DNA of 64,000 bases from Streptomyces olivoverticillatus (GCF_014203555.1 NZ_JACHJH010000008.1:124001-188000), one strand, 5' to 3'; positions 34,330-43,660 are shown, counted from the first letter of the stretch. Translations and numbers: made by a program. Notes: generated by a model from the sequence alone, not told the origin.

Positions 34330-35201
34330 TTCCCGCCCTCGCCGATCAGCTGCGAGACCCGTACGAACTCGTAGCCGCGCGCCCGCAGCTCGGGGACGAT
34401 CCGGCGCACCGCCTCCTCCGTCATCGGTGCCGCGCTGTGCGTGCAGTGCATCACCACGACCGAGCCGGGCTTGACCTCCGACAGCACCTGGGTCACCACG
34501 GGTGCGGCCTGTTTGGCGAAGGCGTCGCCGCTGACGACGTCCCACTGCACGGCCGTCACCTTCGTCGCGGCGATCTCACGGAGCACGGAGTCGTCGTGAC
34601 AGCCGCCGGGGAAGCGGAAGTACGGGACCGTGTGCTGCACCCCGGCGCGCCGGAAGGCGTCGAAGGCGCGCTCGACGTCGGCGCGGGCGGTGCCGGGCTT
34701 GACGGTGGGCAGGCCGTAGCAGGGCGTCGTGAAGGCGTAGTGGGAGTACGAGTGGTTGGCGACCTCGAAGAGCGGGTCGGCGCCGATCGAGCGGGCCTCG
34801 TCGGGGTACTGGTCGGCCCACTTGCCGGTCATGAAGACGGTGGCGGGCACCTTCAGCCGTTGCAGGGTGGCGATGAGCGCCGGGTTGTCGAACCGCTCGC
34901 CGCGCGCGGCGCGGGGGCCCTGGTCGGCGGTCATGTCGGCGTCGAAGGTGAGGGCGACCTGCTTGGCGCCGTTCCGCTTGCCGTGCGAGAAGACGGGGGC
35001 GGCGCCTCCCGGGCCCGGCGGGAGGGTGGGGGCGGCGGGGGACGGTGCGGCCGAGGGAGAGGCGCTGGTCGCCGAAGGGGCGGGGGACTTGGCCGTACGG
35101 CCGCCACCGCCACCGCTACTGCCGCCACCGCAGGCGGTCAGCGTGCAGCACAGCAAGGCGGCCAGGGCCGCGGCGGACCGTCCGGCCGACGGGGCCCTCA
35201 C
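34326..35201 (-). CDS. Polysaccharide deacetylase lipoprotein (NodB homology)
   Basis: A 291-residue exported lipoprotein. The signal ends in the lipobox LTAC (LAALLCCTLTACGGG), followed by a Ser/Gly/Pro linker. The NodB domain begins VALTFDADMTADQG, with aspartates for catalysis and metal. The HxxxH motif is NHSYSHYAF and the PYFRFPGGCHDD segment is also canonical. It probably removes acetyl groups from peptidoglycan or another wall polymer. The GTG start overlaps the ZapE/AFG1 stop by four bases (GTGA), so the two genes are coupled. Confidence 0.9.
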   Translation of the reverse strand: MRAPSAGRSAAALAALLCCTLTACGGGSSGGGGGRTAKSPAPSATSASPSAAPSPAAPTLPPGPGGAAPVFSHGKRNGAKQVALTFDADMTADQGPRAARGERFDNPALIATLQRLKVPATVFMTGKWADQYPDEARSIGADPLFEVANHSYSHYAFTTPCYGLPTVKPGTARADVERAFDAFRRAGVQHTVPYFRFPGGCHDDSVLREIAATKVTAVQWDVVSGDAFAKQAAPVVTQVLSEVKPGSVVVMHCTHSAAPMTEEAVRRIVPELRARGYEFVRVSQLIGEGGN

Positions 35202-36313
35202 CCCTGCGCCAGCGGCTTGGCGTCGCGCGCCAGCGCCGTCAGCCGGGATATGGCGCGGAAGTACTTCTTGCGGTAACCGCCCGCGAGCATCTCCTCGCTG
35301 AACAGCTCGTCGAACGGCCGCCCCGAGGCCAGCACCGGGACCTCGCGGTCGTAGAGCCGGTCCGCGAGCACCACCAGGCGCAGCGCCGTCGACTGGTCCG
35401 GTATCGGCTCGACGCCGGTGAGGCAGACGGCCCGGATGCCGTCGCACATGGCGCCGTAACGGCTCGGGTGGACCTTGGAGAGGTGGTCGAGGAGGCCGGG
35501 GAAGGCGTCCAGGGAGGCGCCGTCCGCGGTCTGCGCCACGCGGCGGACGGTGGCGTCGTCGTAGGGCGGCGGGGCCTGCGGCAGACCGCGGTGGCGGTAG
35601 TCCTCGCCGTCGATGCGCAGCGGGCGGAAGTGGGCGGACAGGCCCTGGATCTCGCGCAGGAAGTCGGCGGCGGCGAAGCGGCCCTCGCCCAGCTTGCCCG
35701 GCAGCGTGTTGGACGTGGCGGCGAGCGCGACGCCCGCCTCGACCAGCTTGCCCAGCAGCGTGGAGACGAGCACGGTGTCGCCCGGGTCGTCGAGCTCGAA
35801 CTCGTCGATGCACAGCAGCCGGTGGCCGCTGAGGGTCTGCACGGTCTTCTGGAAGCCCAGCGCGCCGACCAGGTTGGTCAGCTCGACGAAGGTGCCGAAG
35901 GCCTTCTGCTCCGGGGCGGCCGGGGTGGCGTGCCAGAGGGAGGCGAGCAGGTGGGTCTTGCCGACGCCGTAGCCGCCGTCGAGGTAGACCCCGCGCGGGC
36001 CGGCCGGGACGGCGGGCTTGGTCTCGCGGCGGAACCAGCGCTTGCGGCTGCCGCCGGTGGCGCCGTCCAGCCCCGCGGCGAAGCCGTCGAGCATGCGGAC
36101 GGCGTCGGCCTGGCTGGGCTGGTTCGGGTCGGGGATGTAGTTGTCGAACCGCACCGAGTCGAAGCGCGGGGGCGGCACCATTTCGGCGACCAGGCGGTCG
36201 GCGGGGACGTGCGGGGCGCGCGAGGTGAGCGCCACGGGTCCGGCGGCGGACCGCTGCCCGGGTATCGGGCCGGAGCCGGTGGTGCTGGCGGGGGATGCGG
36301 TGGAGGACGACAC
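35198..36313 (-). CDS. zapE: ZapE/AFG1-family ATPase
   Basis: A 371-residue AAA-type ATPase. Walker A is LDGGYGVGKTHLLASLWH (about 107-124), Walker B is HRLLCIDEFELDD, and sensor 1 is AATSNTLP. The C-terminal end GGYRKKYFRAISRLTALA is typical of the family. In Escherichia coli ZapE modulates Z-ring constriction, and the mitochondrial relative AFG1/LACE1 acts in protein quality control; the role in Streptomyces is not set by sequence. It is a cytoplasmic protein with a disordered first 30 residues. It heads an operon with the deacetylase and diverges from the RibD-like gene. Confidence 0.88.
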   Translation of the reverse strand: MSSSTASPASTTGSGPIPGQRSAAGPVALTSRAPHVPADRLVAEMVPPPRFDSVRFDNYIPDPNQPSQADAVRMLDGFAAGLDGATGGSRKRWFRRETKPAVPAGPRGVYLDGGYGVGKTHLLASLWHATPAAPEQKAFGTFVELTNLVGALGFQKTVQTLSGHRLLCIDEFELDDPGDTVLVSTLLGKLVEAGVALAATSNTLPGKLGEGRFAAADFLREIQGLSAHFRPLRIDGEDYRHRGLPQAPPPYDDATVRRVAQTADGASLDAFPGLLDHLSKVHPSRYGAMCDGIRAVCLTGVEPIPDQSTALRLVVLADRLYDREVPVLASGRPFDELFSEEMLAGGYRKKYFRAISRLTALARDAKPLAQG

Positions 36314-36383
36314 AGCTCTCCAGGGTAGTCGCTCGGCGGGTGCGGCCCGTCCCGGGCGGAGCGAGCCATGTCACACTGCCGGC

Positions 36384-37160
36384 ATGCGACGCCTGTTCCC
36401 CTCCCCGCTCACCCCCGCCGACCTCGAAGACCGCGAATGGGGGCTGGACGAGCTCGCCGACTTCTACGCCTACCCCGAGCAGGCGGGCGTCGGCGGCCGT
36501 GCGTGGCTGCGGGCCAACATGGTCTCCTCCCTGGACGGCGCGGCCCACCACGAGGGGCGCTCGCAGCCGCTCTCCTCCGCCGCCGACATGCGGATCTTCG
36601 GCACGCTGCGGGGCCTGGCCGACGCCGTCGTGGTGGGGGCCGAGACCGTACGTCAGGAGGGGTACCGGCCCGCGCGGGCGCGGGAGGCGTTCGCCGCCCG
36701 CCGGGCGGCGCTCGGTCAGGGGCCCGCGCCGGTGATCGCGGTGGTGAGCGCGGGGCTCGACCTGGACTTCTCGCTTCCGCTCTTCGCCTCGCCGCTGGTG
36801 CCCACGATCGTGCTGACGGGCGCCGGGGCGCCGGCGGAGCGGGCCGAGGCGGCCCGGGCGTCGGGCGCCGAGGTGGTCGTGGCGGGTGAGGGACGCGGGG
36901 TCGACCCGGCGCGGGTGCCTCAGGTGATGGCCGAGCGGGGGCTGACGCGGCTGCTCACCGAGGGCGGGCCGCGGCTGCTGGGGCAGTTCGCCTCGGCCCG
37001 GGTGCTGGACGAGATGTGCCTGTCGCTGGCGCCGGTGGTCGCCACCGGCACGGCGCCGCGCATCATGAGCGGTCCGCCGCTGGCGGTGCCGGAGCGCTTC
37101 GCCCTCGGTTCGATCCTGGAAGAAGAGGGTTTCCTCTTCACCAGCTACCGGAGGATCTGA
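36384..37160 (+). CDS. Pyrimidine reductase family protein (RibD C-terminal domain)
   Basis: A 258-residue dihydrofolate-reductase-fold protein. The RibD-C signature is present: LRANMVSSLDGAAHHEGRS, SAADMRIFGTLRGLADAVVVGAETVR and RLLTEGGPRLLGQF. It is a reductase domain without a deaminase domain, so it is not a full RibD; riboflavin-like or coenzyme F420-related pyrimidine reduction are possible. NAD(P)H is the expected donor. It stands alone, divergent from zapE, with 71 bases between starts. Confidence 0.87.
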   Translation: MRRLFPSPLTPADLEDREWGLDELADFYAYPEQAGVGGRAWLRANMVSSLDGAAHHEGRSQPLSSAADMRIFGTLRGLADAVVVGAETVRQEGYRPARAREAFAARRAALGQGPAPVIAVVSAGLDLDFSLPLFASPLVPTIVLTGAGAPAERAEAARASGAEVVVAGEGRGVDPARVPQVMAERGLTRLLTEGGPRLLGQFASARVLDEMCLSLAPVVATGTAPRIMSGPPLAVPERFALGSILEEEGFLFTSYRRI

Positions 37161-37377
37161 TACCGAGGAGACCCACGAGCGAGGAGGCCCACGGCGGGTA
37201 ACGGTTTCCGAAGGATCTGACAATCGGCGGAATTTGCCGTTCCGGTTACCTTCCGGTGGGCAGAATTGAGTCAGACGCTCCCCCAAGGGCACGGGATACA
37301 AACAGCGGCTCATGGGGAGCACGCGCAGGATGGTTTCTGTTGGGCCCGGTGGCCCACGTAGGAGAAGGGCCCTCACC

Positions 37378-37875
37378 GTGTTCACGAGCGTATTGATGAT
37401 CGAGCAGCCGCTGTCCGCCACGGACGTCGACTTCGTCACTGGCCTGCACGACGACGCCCTGTCCTTCGTGGTCCTCATGCGGCCCAGGGGGGACGAGGAC
37501 CGGCTGCTGCGCGCCATGGACGACGTGGCCCTCGGCGAGCTGGAGCAGGCGGTCCACGAGGCCGACGAGCCCGAGGGCGAGGAGGCGCAGCGGCCTGCCG
37601 CCCTCGCCCTGGAGCACTCCCTGCGCCGGCTGCGCGAGGCGGGCTGCGAGGCCGTCGGCCAGCTGATCGACGGCCATCCGCTGGACCTGCTGCGGTCCGT
37701 CGTCGAGCAGACCCATGCCGACGAGGTGATCGTGCTGACCGCCCCGCACTTGGTGGAGGAGTTCTTCCACCGCGACTGGGCCTCGCGGGCCCGGCACAAG
37801 GTGGGTGTGCCCGTCCTCAAGCTCTACGCCCACGCCGACGAGGAGACCGAAGGGGAGACCCAGGAGCAGGGCTGA
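37378..37875 (+). CDS. Universal-stress-protein-like (UspA fold) protein
   Basis: A 165-residue cytoplasmic protein. It has the alternating alpha/beta pattern of UspA-like folds, with VFTSVLMIEQPLS at the N-terminus, DEVIVLTAPHLVEEFFHRDWASRARHKVGVPVLKL near the end (about 118-155; helix and final strand). Related actinomycete proteins are sometimes labelled indole-3-glycerol-phosphate synthase, a label not supported by any TIM-barrel feature here. The GTG start was chosen because GGAGAAGGG lies in front of it and the first strand begins there. An upstream in-frame ATG adds only a basic segment. Confidence 0.75.
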   Translation: MFTSVLMIEQPLSATDVDFVTGLHDDALSFVVLMRPRGDEDRLLRAMDDVALGELEQAVHEADEPEGEEAQRPAALALEHSLRRLREAGCEAVGQLIDGHPLDLLRSVVEQTHADEVIVLTAPHLVEEFFHRDWASRARHKVGVPVLKLYAHADEETEGETQEQG

Positions 37876-37895
37876 GCGGCCCCTGGGCGCACCGT

Positions 37896-38588
37896 TCAGC
37901 CCAGCCGGCCGTCCCGCATCGTCAGCACCCGGTCCGCCCGGCCGAGCAGCCCCCGGTCATGGGTGACCAGGACTGTCGCCGTGCGGTGCCGCCGCGTCAC
38001 CCCGGCCAGCAGCTCCACCACCTGCTCGCCGCGCTCGTGATCCAGCGCGGACGTCGGCTCGTCCACCAGCAGCACGGACGGGCCGGTGAACAGCGCGCGG
38101 GCGATGTTCACGCGCTGCCGCTCGCCGCCCGACAGCCGGTGCGGGCGGCGGCGCCGCCCGGCCTCGCCCAGGCCCACCGACTCCAGCAGCTCCTCGGCCC
38201 GCGCCCGGGCGCCCCGCACACTGCCGCCCCGCAGGTGCTCCACGGCCAGCAGCTGCTCGACGGCCGTCAGGGACGGCAGCAGGTTGGACTGCTGGAAGAC
38301 GATGCCGACCTGCTCGCGCCGCAGCCTCGTCCGCTCCCGGTCCGGCATCCCGGCCGTGTCCCGCCCCGCCAGCACCACCCGTCCCGCATCCGGGCGCAGC
38401 AGCACGGATGCCACCGCGAGCAGGCTCGACTTCCCCGACCCGGAGGGCCCCACGACGGCGACGAGCTCGCCGGGGGCGACGGCCAGGGACACCTCGTCCA
38501 GCGCGGTGAGGCGGCGGTCGCCGTCCGGAAAGGTGAGGGTGACGGACTCCAGCGACAGAGCGGTCGCGGTCTTCGTGGCGGCGGTCAT
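37896..38588 (-). CDS. ABC transporter ATP-binding protein (MacB/LolD type)
   Basis: A 230-residue ATPase. Walker A is VVGPSGSGKSSLL (about 46-58), Q-loop VFQQSNLLPSLTAVE, signature RLSGGERQRVNIARAL, Walker B VLLVDEPTSALD and H-loop VLVTHDRG. The LTAVEQLL region is typical of the MacB/LolD/FtsE group, which work with FtsX-like permeases. The start overlaps the permease stop as ATGA. Probable function: efflux or extraction of a lipid, peptide or antibiotic; substrate unknown. Confidence 0.92.
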   Translation of the reverse strand: MTAATKTATALSLESVTLTFPDGDRRLTALDEVSLAVAPGELVAVVGPSGSGKSSLLAVASVLLRPDAGRVVLAGRDTAGMPDRERTRLRREQVGIVFQQSNLLPSLTAVEQLLAVEHLRGGSVRGARARAEELLESVGLGEAGRRRRPHRLSGGERQRVNIARALFTGPSVLLVDEPTSALDHERGEQVVELLAGVTRRHRTATVLVTHDRGLLGRADRVLTMRDGRLG

Positions 38589-39649
38589 CGTTGGGCTCCC
38601 AGCGCGGTCAGCGGGTCGACGGAGGTGATGCGGCGTACGGCGAGGGCGGAGCCGGCCAGTCCCAGCAGCACCATCGCCGCCACCGGCACGGCCACCGTGG
38701 CCGCCCCCAGCTCGAAGGGCACCGCCGAGGAGGCCAGCCCGCCGCCCAGCGCACCGGCCGCGCCGCCCAGCACGGTCCCGGCGGCCAGCACGGCCAGCGC
38801 CTGAGCCAGCGCGTCCCGCACCAGATAGCCGCTGCTCGCCCCCACCGCCTTGAGCACCGCGATGTCCGGGCGCCGCTGCACGGTCCACACCGTGAAGAAG
38901 GCCCCCACCACCAGCGCGCTCACCACGAACAGGAAGCCCTGCAGGAGGCTGAGCGTGCCGTGCTCGGCGGCGTAGCCGTCGATGCCGTCCAGCGCGTCCT
39001 GGACCCCCACGGCCTTCGTGGTCCGGGCGGCTTCCCCGGCCGGGCTCCCGCCGCCGGTCACCGCGAGCGCGGAGGGCTGCCGCTGGTGGCTCACCTCCGA
39101 CCAGGTGGCGAGCGTCGTCCAGACGCTGGGCGCGTGCCCGTAGCCGCGGTCCGCGGTCAGGCCGGAGACGGTGACCTCACGCGTGCCGAGGGTGACCCGG
39201 TCGCCCACCCGCAACCCCGCCTCCCGGGCGGTCCGCTCGCCGACCGCCACCCGGCCGTCGCCCGGCGCAGCACCGGCCGCGAGCGGCGGCAGCAGCGCCT
39301 CCGACGTGCCGAAGACGCTCACCGAGGTCGCCGAGCCGTGCGCCGTCAGCCGCGTCATCGCCACCCCCAGCGGCTCCGCCGAGCGCACCCCCGGCGCCCC
39401 CCGCCAGGCGGCACTCTGCTGCTCGTCCACGGTGCTGTTGCCGAACGACACCTGCGGCGAGGCGCCCGCCGGGGCGCCGAAGACGATGCGCTGCGCGGGC
39501 AGCTCCGCGACGGCCGAGGACGCCTCCCGGGCCAGCCCGCCGGTCAAGCCGTGGAGAAAGACCACCAACGTGGTGATGAGCGCGACCACCGAGCCCATCA
39601 GGGCGAACCGGCCCCGGGCGAAACGGATGTCACGAAGAGCGACGAACAA
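38585..39649 (-). CDS. FtsX/MacB-like ABC transporter permease
   Basis: A 354-residue membrane protein. An N-terminal helix (about 15-37, FALMGSVVALITTLVVFLHGLTGG) is followed by a 200-residue extracytoplasmic MacB-type periplasmic-core-like domain. Three C-terminal helices follow (about 240-350, LLQGFLFVVSALVVGAFFTVW, AVLAAGTVLGGAAGALGG, AAMVLLGLAGSALAV). It forms a transporter with the ATPase downstream. It is divergent from a two-component system that may regulate it. Confidence 0.9.
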   Translation of the reverse strand: MFVALRDIRFARGRFALMGSVVALITTLVVFLHGLTGGLAREASSAVAELPAQRIVFGAPAGASPQVSFGNSTVDEQQSAAWRGAPGVRSAEPLGVAMTRLTAHGSATSVSVFGTSEALLPPLAAGAAPGDGRVAVGERTAREAGLRVGDRVTLGTREVTVSGLTADRGYGHAPSVWTTLATWSEVSHQRQPSALAVTGGGSPAGEAARTTKAVGVQDALDGIDGYAAEHGTLSLLQGFLFVVSALVVGAFFTVWTVQRRPDIAVLKAVGASSGYLVRDALAQALAVLAAGTVLGGAAGALGGGLASSAVPFELGAATVAVPVAAMVLLGLAGSALAVRRITSVDPLTALGAQR

Positions 39650-39677
39650 CGGAAAAGACCCTCCCGGTCTCGGGAAC

Positions 39678-39697
39678 CCCTAGGACACGCCCTAGGG
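39678..39697. promoter_or_regulatory. Inverted repeat CCCTAGG-N6-CCTAGGG upstream of the ABC permease
   Basis: Perfect seven-base arms around ACACGC, 29 bases before the permease start in the divergent gap to the sensor kinase. Position suggests an operator overlapping the ABC promoter. The adjacent NarL-type regulator is the first candidate ligand; this is inference. Confidence 0.5.
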
Positions 39698-39857
39698 CTC
39701 CGACGACGACCCCTCCACCCTCCCGCCCGACGCCCCGCCCCGGCATCGGGGCAAGGAGCGGTCCTCGCCCCCTCCGTCCGGTGCACCCGAAAATCAATCG
39801 AACGGTTGACGGTCCCGCGCGCGGGCGCACCCGGCCCGGGACCGTACGCTCGATGGG

Positions 39858-41102
39858 GTGAGCCGAACGAGCCTCCCCGACCCCGCCGCGACACCTCCGC
39901 CCGCGGCCGGTGACGCCTCGCGCGCGCACGCGCGTGCCGCCGCCGAAGCCCCCTCGCTGCGGCTGGTCCGCCTCGCCCTGCACGGCTGCTTCTACGCCCT
40001 GCTCGCCGTCGCCCTCGTCCCCGCGCTGACCGGCCCCCGCGCCGCGGCCGTCGCCCCCGCGGCCCTCGCCCTCGCCGCCGTATACGGCGCCGGCGCCGTG
40101 CGGCAGGCCCGGCGGCCCCGGCTCTGGCTCGCCGCCGTCACCGCCCTGTGGCTCGCGCTCCTGGTGCTGGACCCCGGATTCAGCTACGTCGTCTTCCCGC
40201 TCTTCTTCCTCTGGCTGCACGCCCTGCCCGTCCGCTGGTCCCTGCCCGCGGTCGCCGCGGGCACGGCGGCCGTCGTCGCCGCCCAGGCCGCCACGCCCGG
40301 CGGCCTCACCGCCGCCAAGGTGATCGGCCCGGCCGCCGGTGCCGCCGTCGCCGTCCTGACCGCCTACGGCTACGCGACGCTCTACCGCGAGAGCCGGGCC
40401 CGCCAGCGCCTGATCGACGACCTCGTGCACACACGTGACGAACTGGCCGCCGCCCAGCGCGAAGCCGGCCGGCTCGCCGAACGCCAGCGGCTCGCCCGCG
40501 AGATCCACGACACCCTGGCCCAGGGCCTGTCCAGCATCGTCCTGCTCGCCCGCGCCGCCGAGAGCGGCACCCCCGAGGCGCACCGCGAGCGCGTACGCGA
40601 GATCGGCCGCACGGCCTCCGACAACCTCGCCGAAGCCCGCCGCTTCGTCCACGCCCTCACCCCGCCCGCCCTGGAGGACGCACCCCTGCCCGAGGCGCTG
40701 CGCCGGGTCACCGCCCGCACCGTCCCCGGCGCTGCCTTCCGCCTCGACGGCGAGCCCTGCCCGCTGCCCGTGGAGACCGAGGTCGCCCTGCTGCGCCTGA
40801 CCCAGGAGGCGCTCGCCAACGTCGCCCGGCACGCGCGGGCCGACCACGCCGCCGTGACCCTCGCCTTCCACGACGGACAGGTCACCCTCGACGTCTACGA
40901 CGACGGCGTCGGCTTCACGCCCGGCACCGGGCCCGCCGACGGGCGGCCGAGGTTCGGCCTGCACGGGATGCGCGAGCGCATCGCCGAACTGGGCGGCACG
41001 CTCACCGTCGAGTCGGCCCCCGGCGAGGGCACCGCGGTCGCGGCGGCGCTGCCCGTCCCGGCGGCCGCGCACCCCCGCGACGCACTGGGGGAGGCCGCGT
41101 GA
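39858..41102 (+). CDS. Sensor histidine kinase (HisKA_3 type)
   Basis: A 414-residue membrane kinase. About five hydrophobic helices (residues 40-175) form the membrane part. The dimerisation/phosphoacceptor region is RLAREIHDTLAQGLSSIVLLARA, and the ATPase domain has LRLTQEALANVARHA, VYDDGVGF and FGLHGMRERIAELGG. It pairs with the NarL-type regulator whose GTG overlaps its stop. The divergent ABC transporter is a plausible output, as in many actinomycete antibiotic-sensing systems. Confidence 0.93.
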   Translation: MSRTSLPDPAATPPPAAGDASRAHARAAAEAPSLRLVRLALHGCFYALLAVALVPALTGPRAAAVAPAALALAAVYGAGAVRQARRPRLWLAAVTALWLALLVLDPGFSYVVFPLFFLWLHALPVRWSLPAVAAGTAAVVAAQAATPGGLTAAKVIGPAAGAAVAVLTAYGYATLYRESRARQRLIDDLVHTRDELAAAQREAGRLAERQRLAREIHDTLAQGLSSIVLLARAAESGTPEAHRERVREIGRTASDNLAEARRFVHALTPPALEDAPLPEALRRVTARTVPGAAFRLDGEPCPLPVETEVALLRLTQEALANVARHARADHAAVTLAFHDGQVTLDVYDDGVGFTPGTGPADGRPRFGLHGMRERIAELGGTLTVESAPGEGTAVAAALPVPAAAHPRDALGEAA

Positions 41103-41740
41103 CCGCCACCGTCCGGGTCCTCCTGGTCGACGACCACCCCGTCGTACGGCGCGGGCTGCGCGCCATGGTCGATGAGCTGCCCGAGGTGGAGGCGGTGGGC
41201 GAGGCGGCCGACGGTGCCGAGGCGCTGCGGCTGCTGGACGCCGGGGCCCGGCCCGACGTCGTCCTGATGGATCTCCAGATGGGCGACGGCATGCACGGCG
41301 TGGAGGCCACCCGCAAGATCACTGCGCTGCCCGACCCGCCCGCCGTGCTGATCCTCACCACCTACAGCACCGACGCCGACATCCTCGCCGCCGTCGAGGC
41401 CGGGGCCACCGGTTACCTGCTCAAGGACGCGCCGCCCGAGGAGGTCGCCGCCGCCGTGCACGCCGCCGCCCGGGGCGAGACCGTCCTCGCGCCGCCCGTC
41501 GCGGCCCGGCTGCTCGGCCGGGTCCGGTCGGGCGGCAGGCCCGCCCTCTCGCCCCGCGAGACCGAGATTCTCGGCCTGCTCGCGCAGGGGCTGCCCAACC
41601 GGCAGATCTCCCGCCGCCTCTTCATCAGCGAGGCCACGGTCAAGACCCACCTCGTGCACATCTACGGCAAGCTCGGCGTCGACAGCCGCACCTCGGCCGT
41701 CGCCGCGGGCCTGGCGGCGGGGCTGATCCGCCCCGTGTGA
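41099..41740 (+). CDS. NarL/LuxR-family response regulator
   Basis: A 213-residue regulator. The receiver has VLLVDDHPVVRRGL, phosphoacceptor aspartate in VVLMDLQMGDG, LTTYSTD and YLLKDAPP. The C-terminal HTH reads LSPRETEILGLLAQGLPNRQI and EATVKTHLVHIYGKLGV. The pocket is complete, so it is a conventional phosphorylated regulator of the upstream kinase. GTGA overlap indicates coupling. Confidence 0.95.
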   Translation: MTATVRVLLVDDHPVVRRGLRAMVDELPEVEAVGEAADGAEALRLLDAGARPDVVLMDLQMGDGMHGVEATRKITALPDPPAVLILTTYSTDADILAAVEAGATGYLLKDAPPEEVAAAVHAAARGETVLAPPVAARLLGRVRSGGRPALSPRETEILGLLAQGLPNRQISRRLFISEATVKTHLVHIYGKLGVDSRTSAVAAGLAAGLIRPV

Positions 41741-41824
41741 CGCCCGCGTGCCGGGCCCGGCACGGGCTGTCGGTGCCGGGTGCGAGAATCGGGGGAGCAG
41801 ATCACGAGACAGGGAGCACCGCAC

Positions 41825-43219
41825 ATGGCACCGGCCGTCCCCGCGACGATGGACCGACCGCACTTCATCGGCATCGGCGGTGCCGGAATGTCGGGCATCG
41901 CGAAGATCCTCGCGCAGCGCGGCGCGGCCGTCGCGGGCAGCGACGCGAAGGAGTCGGCGACGGCCGAGGCGCTGCGGGCGCTCGGCGCCACGGTCCACAT
42001 CGGGCACGCGGCCGGCCACCTCGCCGAGGACGCCACCTGCGTGGTCGTCTCCAGCGCCATCCGCGCCGACAACCCCGAGCTGGCCGCGGCCGCCGGGCGC
42101 GGCATCCCCGTCGTCCACCGCTCGGACGCGCTGGCCCGCCTGATGGACGGCCTGCGCCCGATCGCCGTCGCCGGCACCCACGGCAAGACGACCACGACGT
42201 CGATGCTCGCCGTCTCCCTCGACGCCCTGGGCCTCGACCCCTCGTACGCCATCGGCGGCGACCTCGACGGCCCGGGCTCCAACGCCCGGCACGGCAGCGG
42301 CGAGATCTTCGTCGCCGAGGCCGACGAGAGCGACCGCAGCTTCCACAAGTACGCGCCCGAGGCCGCGATCATCCTCAACGTGGAGCTCGACCACCACGCC
42401 AATTACGCGTCGATGGAGGAGATCTACGAGTCCTTCGAGACGTTCGTCGGCCGCATCCGCCCGGGCGGCACCCTCGTCGTCTCCGCCGACCAGGAGGGCG
42501 CCCGCGAGCTGACCCGCCGGGTGCGCGGCCGGCACGACATCGAGATCGTCACCTACGGCGAGTCCGAGGATGCGGACGTGCGCGTCCTCAAGGTCACCCC
42601 GCGTGGCCTGACCAGCGAGGTCACCGTCGACCTCAAGGGCAGCGAGCTCACCTTCGCCGTCTCCGTCCCCGGCCGCCACTACGCGCTCAACGCGGTGGCC
42701 GCCCTCGCCGCGGGCGCTTCGCTGGGCGTCCCGGCGGCCGGTCTGGCCGAGGCGCTCGGCACGTTCACCGGCGTGGGCCGCCGCCTGCAGCTCAAGGGCG
42801 AGGCGGGGGGTGTGCAGGTCATCGACTCCTACGCGCACCACCCCACCGAGATGACCGCCGACCTGGAGGCCATCCGCGGCGCCGCGGCCGGCTCCCGGGT
42901 ACTCGTCGTCTTCCAGCCGCACCTCTTCAGCCGCACCCAGGAGCTGGGCACCGAGATGGGCCAGGCCCTGGCCCTCGCCGACGCCTCGGTGGTCCTGGAC
43001 ATCTACCCGGCCCGCGAGGACCCGGTCCCCGGCGTCACCAGCGCCCTGATCATCGACGCGGCGCAGGCCGCGGGCGCCGACGTGCGCTCCGAGCACGACA
43101 TGGCCGCGATCCCGGACGTGATCGCGGGAATGGCCCGGTCCGGCGATCTCGTTCTGACCATGGGCGCGGGCGACGTCACGGACCTCGGCCCGAAGATCCT
43201 GGCCCGCCTGGAGGGCTGA
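41825..43219 (+). CDS. murC: UDP-N-acetylmuramate--L-alanine ligase
   Basis: A 464-residue cytoplasmic ligase that adds L-alanine to UDP-MurNAc, the first amino-acid step of peptidoglycan precursor synthesis. Motifs: HFIGIGGAGMSGIA at the N-terminus, the P-loop AVAGTHGKTTTTSML, AEADESDRSF, and DSYAHHPTEM of the Mur ligase family. The gene stands outside any division/cell-wall cluster, as in other streptomycetes, and is followed 26 bases later by msrB. GGGAGCACC precedes the ATG. Confidence 0.97.
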   Translation: MAPAVPATMDRPHFIGIGGAGMSGIAKILAQRGAAVAGSDAKESATAEALRALGATVHIGHAAGHLAEDATCVVVSSAIRADNPELAAAAGRGIPVVHRSDALARLMDGLRPIAVAGTHGKTTTTSMLAVSLDALGLDPSYAIGGDLDGPGSNARHGSGEIFVAEADESDRSFHKYAPEAAIILNVELDHHANYASMEEIYESFETFVGRIRPGGTLVVSADQEGARELTRRVRGRHDIEIVTYGESEDADVRVLKVTPRGLTSEVTVDLKGSELTFAVSVPGRHYALNAVAALAAGASLGVPAAGLAEALGTFTGVGRRLQLKGEAGGVQVIDSYAHHPTEMTADLEAIRGAAAGSRVLVVFQPHLFSRTQELGTEMGQALALADASVVLDIYPAREDPVPGVTSALIIDAAQAAGADVRSEHDMAAIPDVIAGMARSGDLVLTMGAGDVTDLGPKILARLEG

Positions 43220-43245
43220 TCGACACACCGCGGAGGGTGCACGAC

Positions 43246-43653
43246 ATGGCGTACGAGGTCGAGAAGACGGACGAGCAGTGGCGCGCGGAGCTGTCCCCGG
43301 CGGAGTACCAGGTGCTCCGCCGGACCGGCACGGAGCCGGCCTTCCGCGGTGAGTACACCGACACCAGGACGGCGGGCGTCTACTCCTGCCGGGCCTGCGG
43401 CGCGGAGCTGTTCCGCTCCACGGAGAAGTTCGCGAGCCACTGCGGCTGGCCGAGCTTCTACGACCCGAAGGACTCCTCCGCGGTCGAGCTCGTGGCGGAC
43501 CGCTCGCACGGCATGGTCCGCACCGAGGTGAGGTGCGCGCGCTGCGGCTCGCACCTCGGCCACGTCTTCGAGGGCGAGGGCTACCCCACGCCGACGGACC
43601 AGCGGTACTGCATCAACTCCATCTCGCTGCGGCTGGAGCCGGAAGAGGGCTAG
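43246..43653 (+). CDS. msrB: Peptide-methionine (R)-S-oxide reductase MsrB
   Basis: A 135-residue enzyme that repairs methionine-R-sulfoxide in proteins. Two CxxC zinc motifs are visible (YSCRACGAELF and VRCARCGSHLGHVF). The active-site segment ends DQRYCINSISLRL with its catalytic cysteine, and CGWPSFYDP provides the substrate pocket. It lies 26 bases after murC with GGAGGG in front, so it probably shares the transcript. Confidence 0.96.
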   Translation: MAYEVEKTDEQWRAELSPAEYQVLRRTGTEPAFRGEYTDTRTAGVYSCRACGAELFRSTEKFASHCGWPSFYDPKDSSAVELVADRSHGMVRTEVRCARCGSHLGHVFEGEGYPTPTDQRYCINSISLRLEPEEG

Positions 43654-43660
43654 CCGGTCC

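Noticed and set aside
41825..43653. Possible murC-msrB fusion
   Set aside because: murC ends in TGA at 43217-43219 and msrB starts 26 bases later with its own ribosome-binding site, in another frame.
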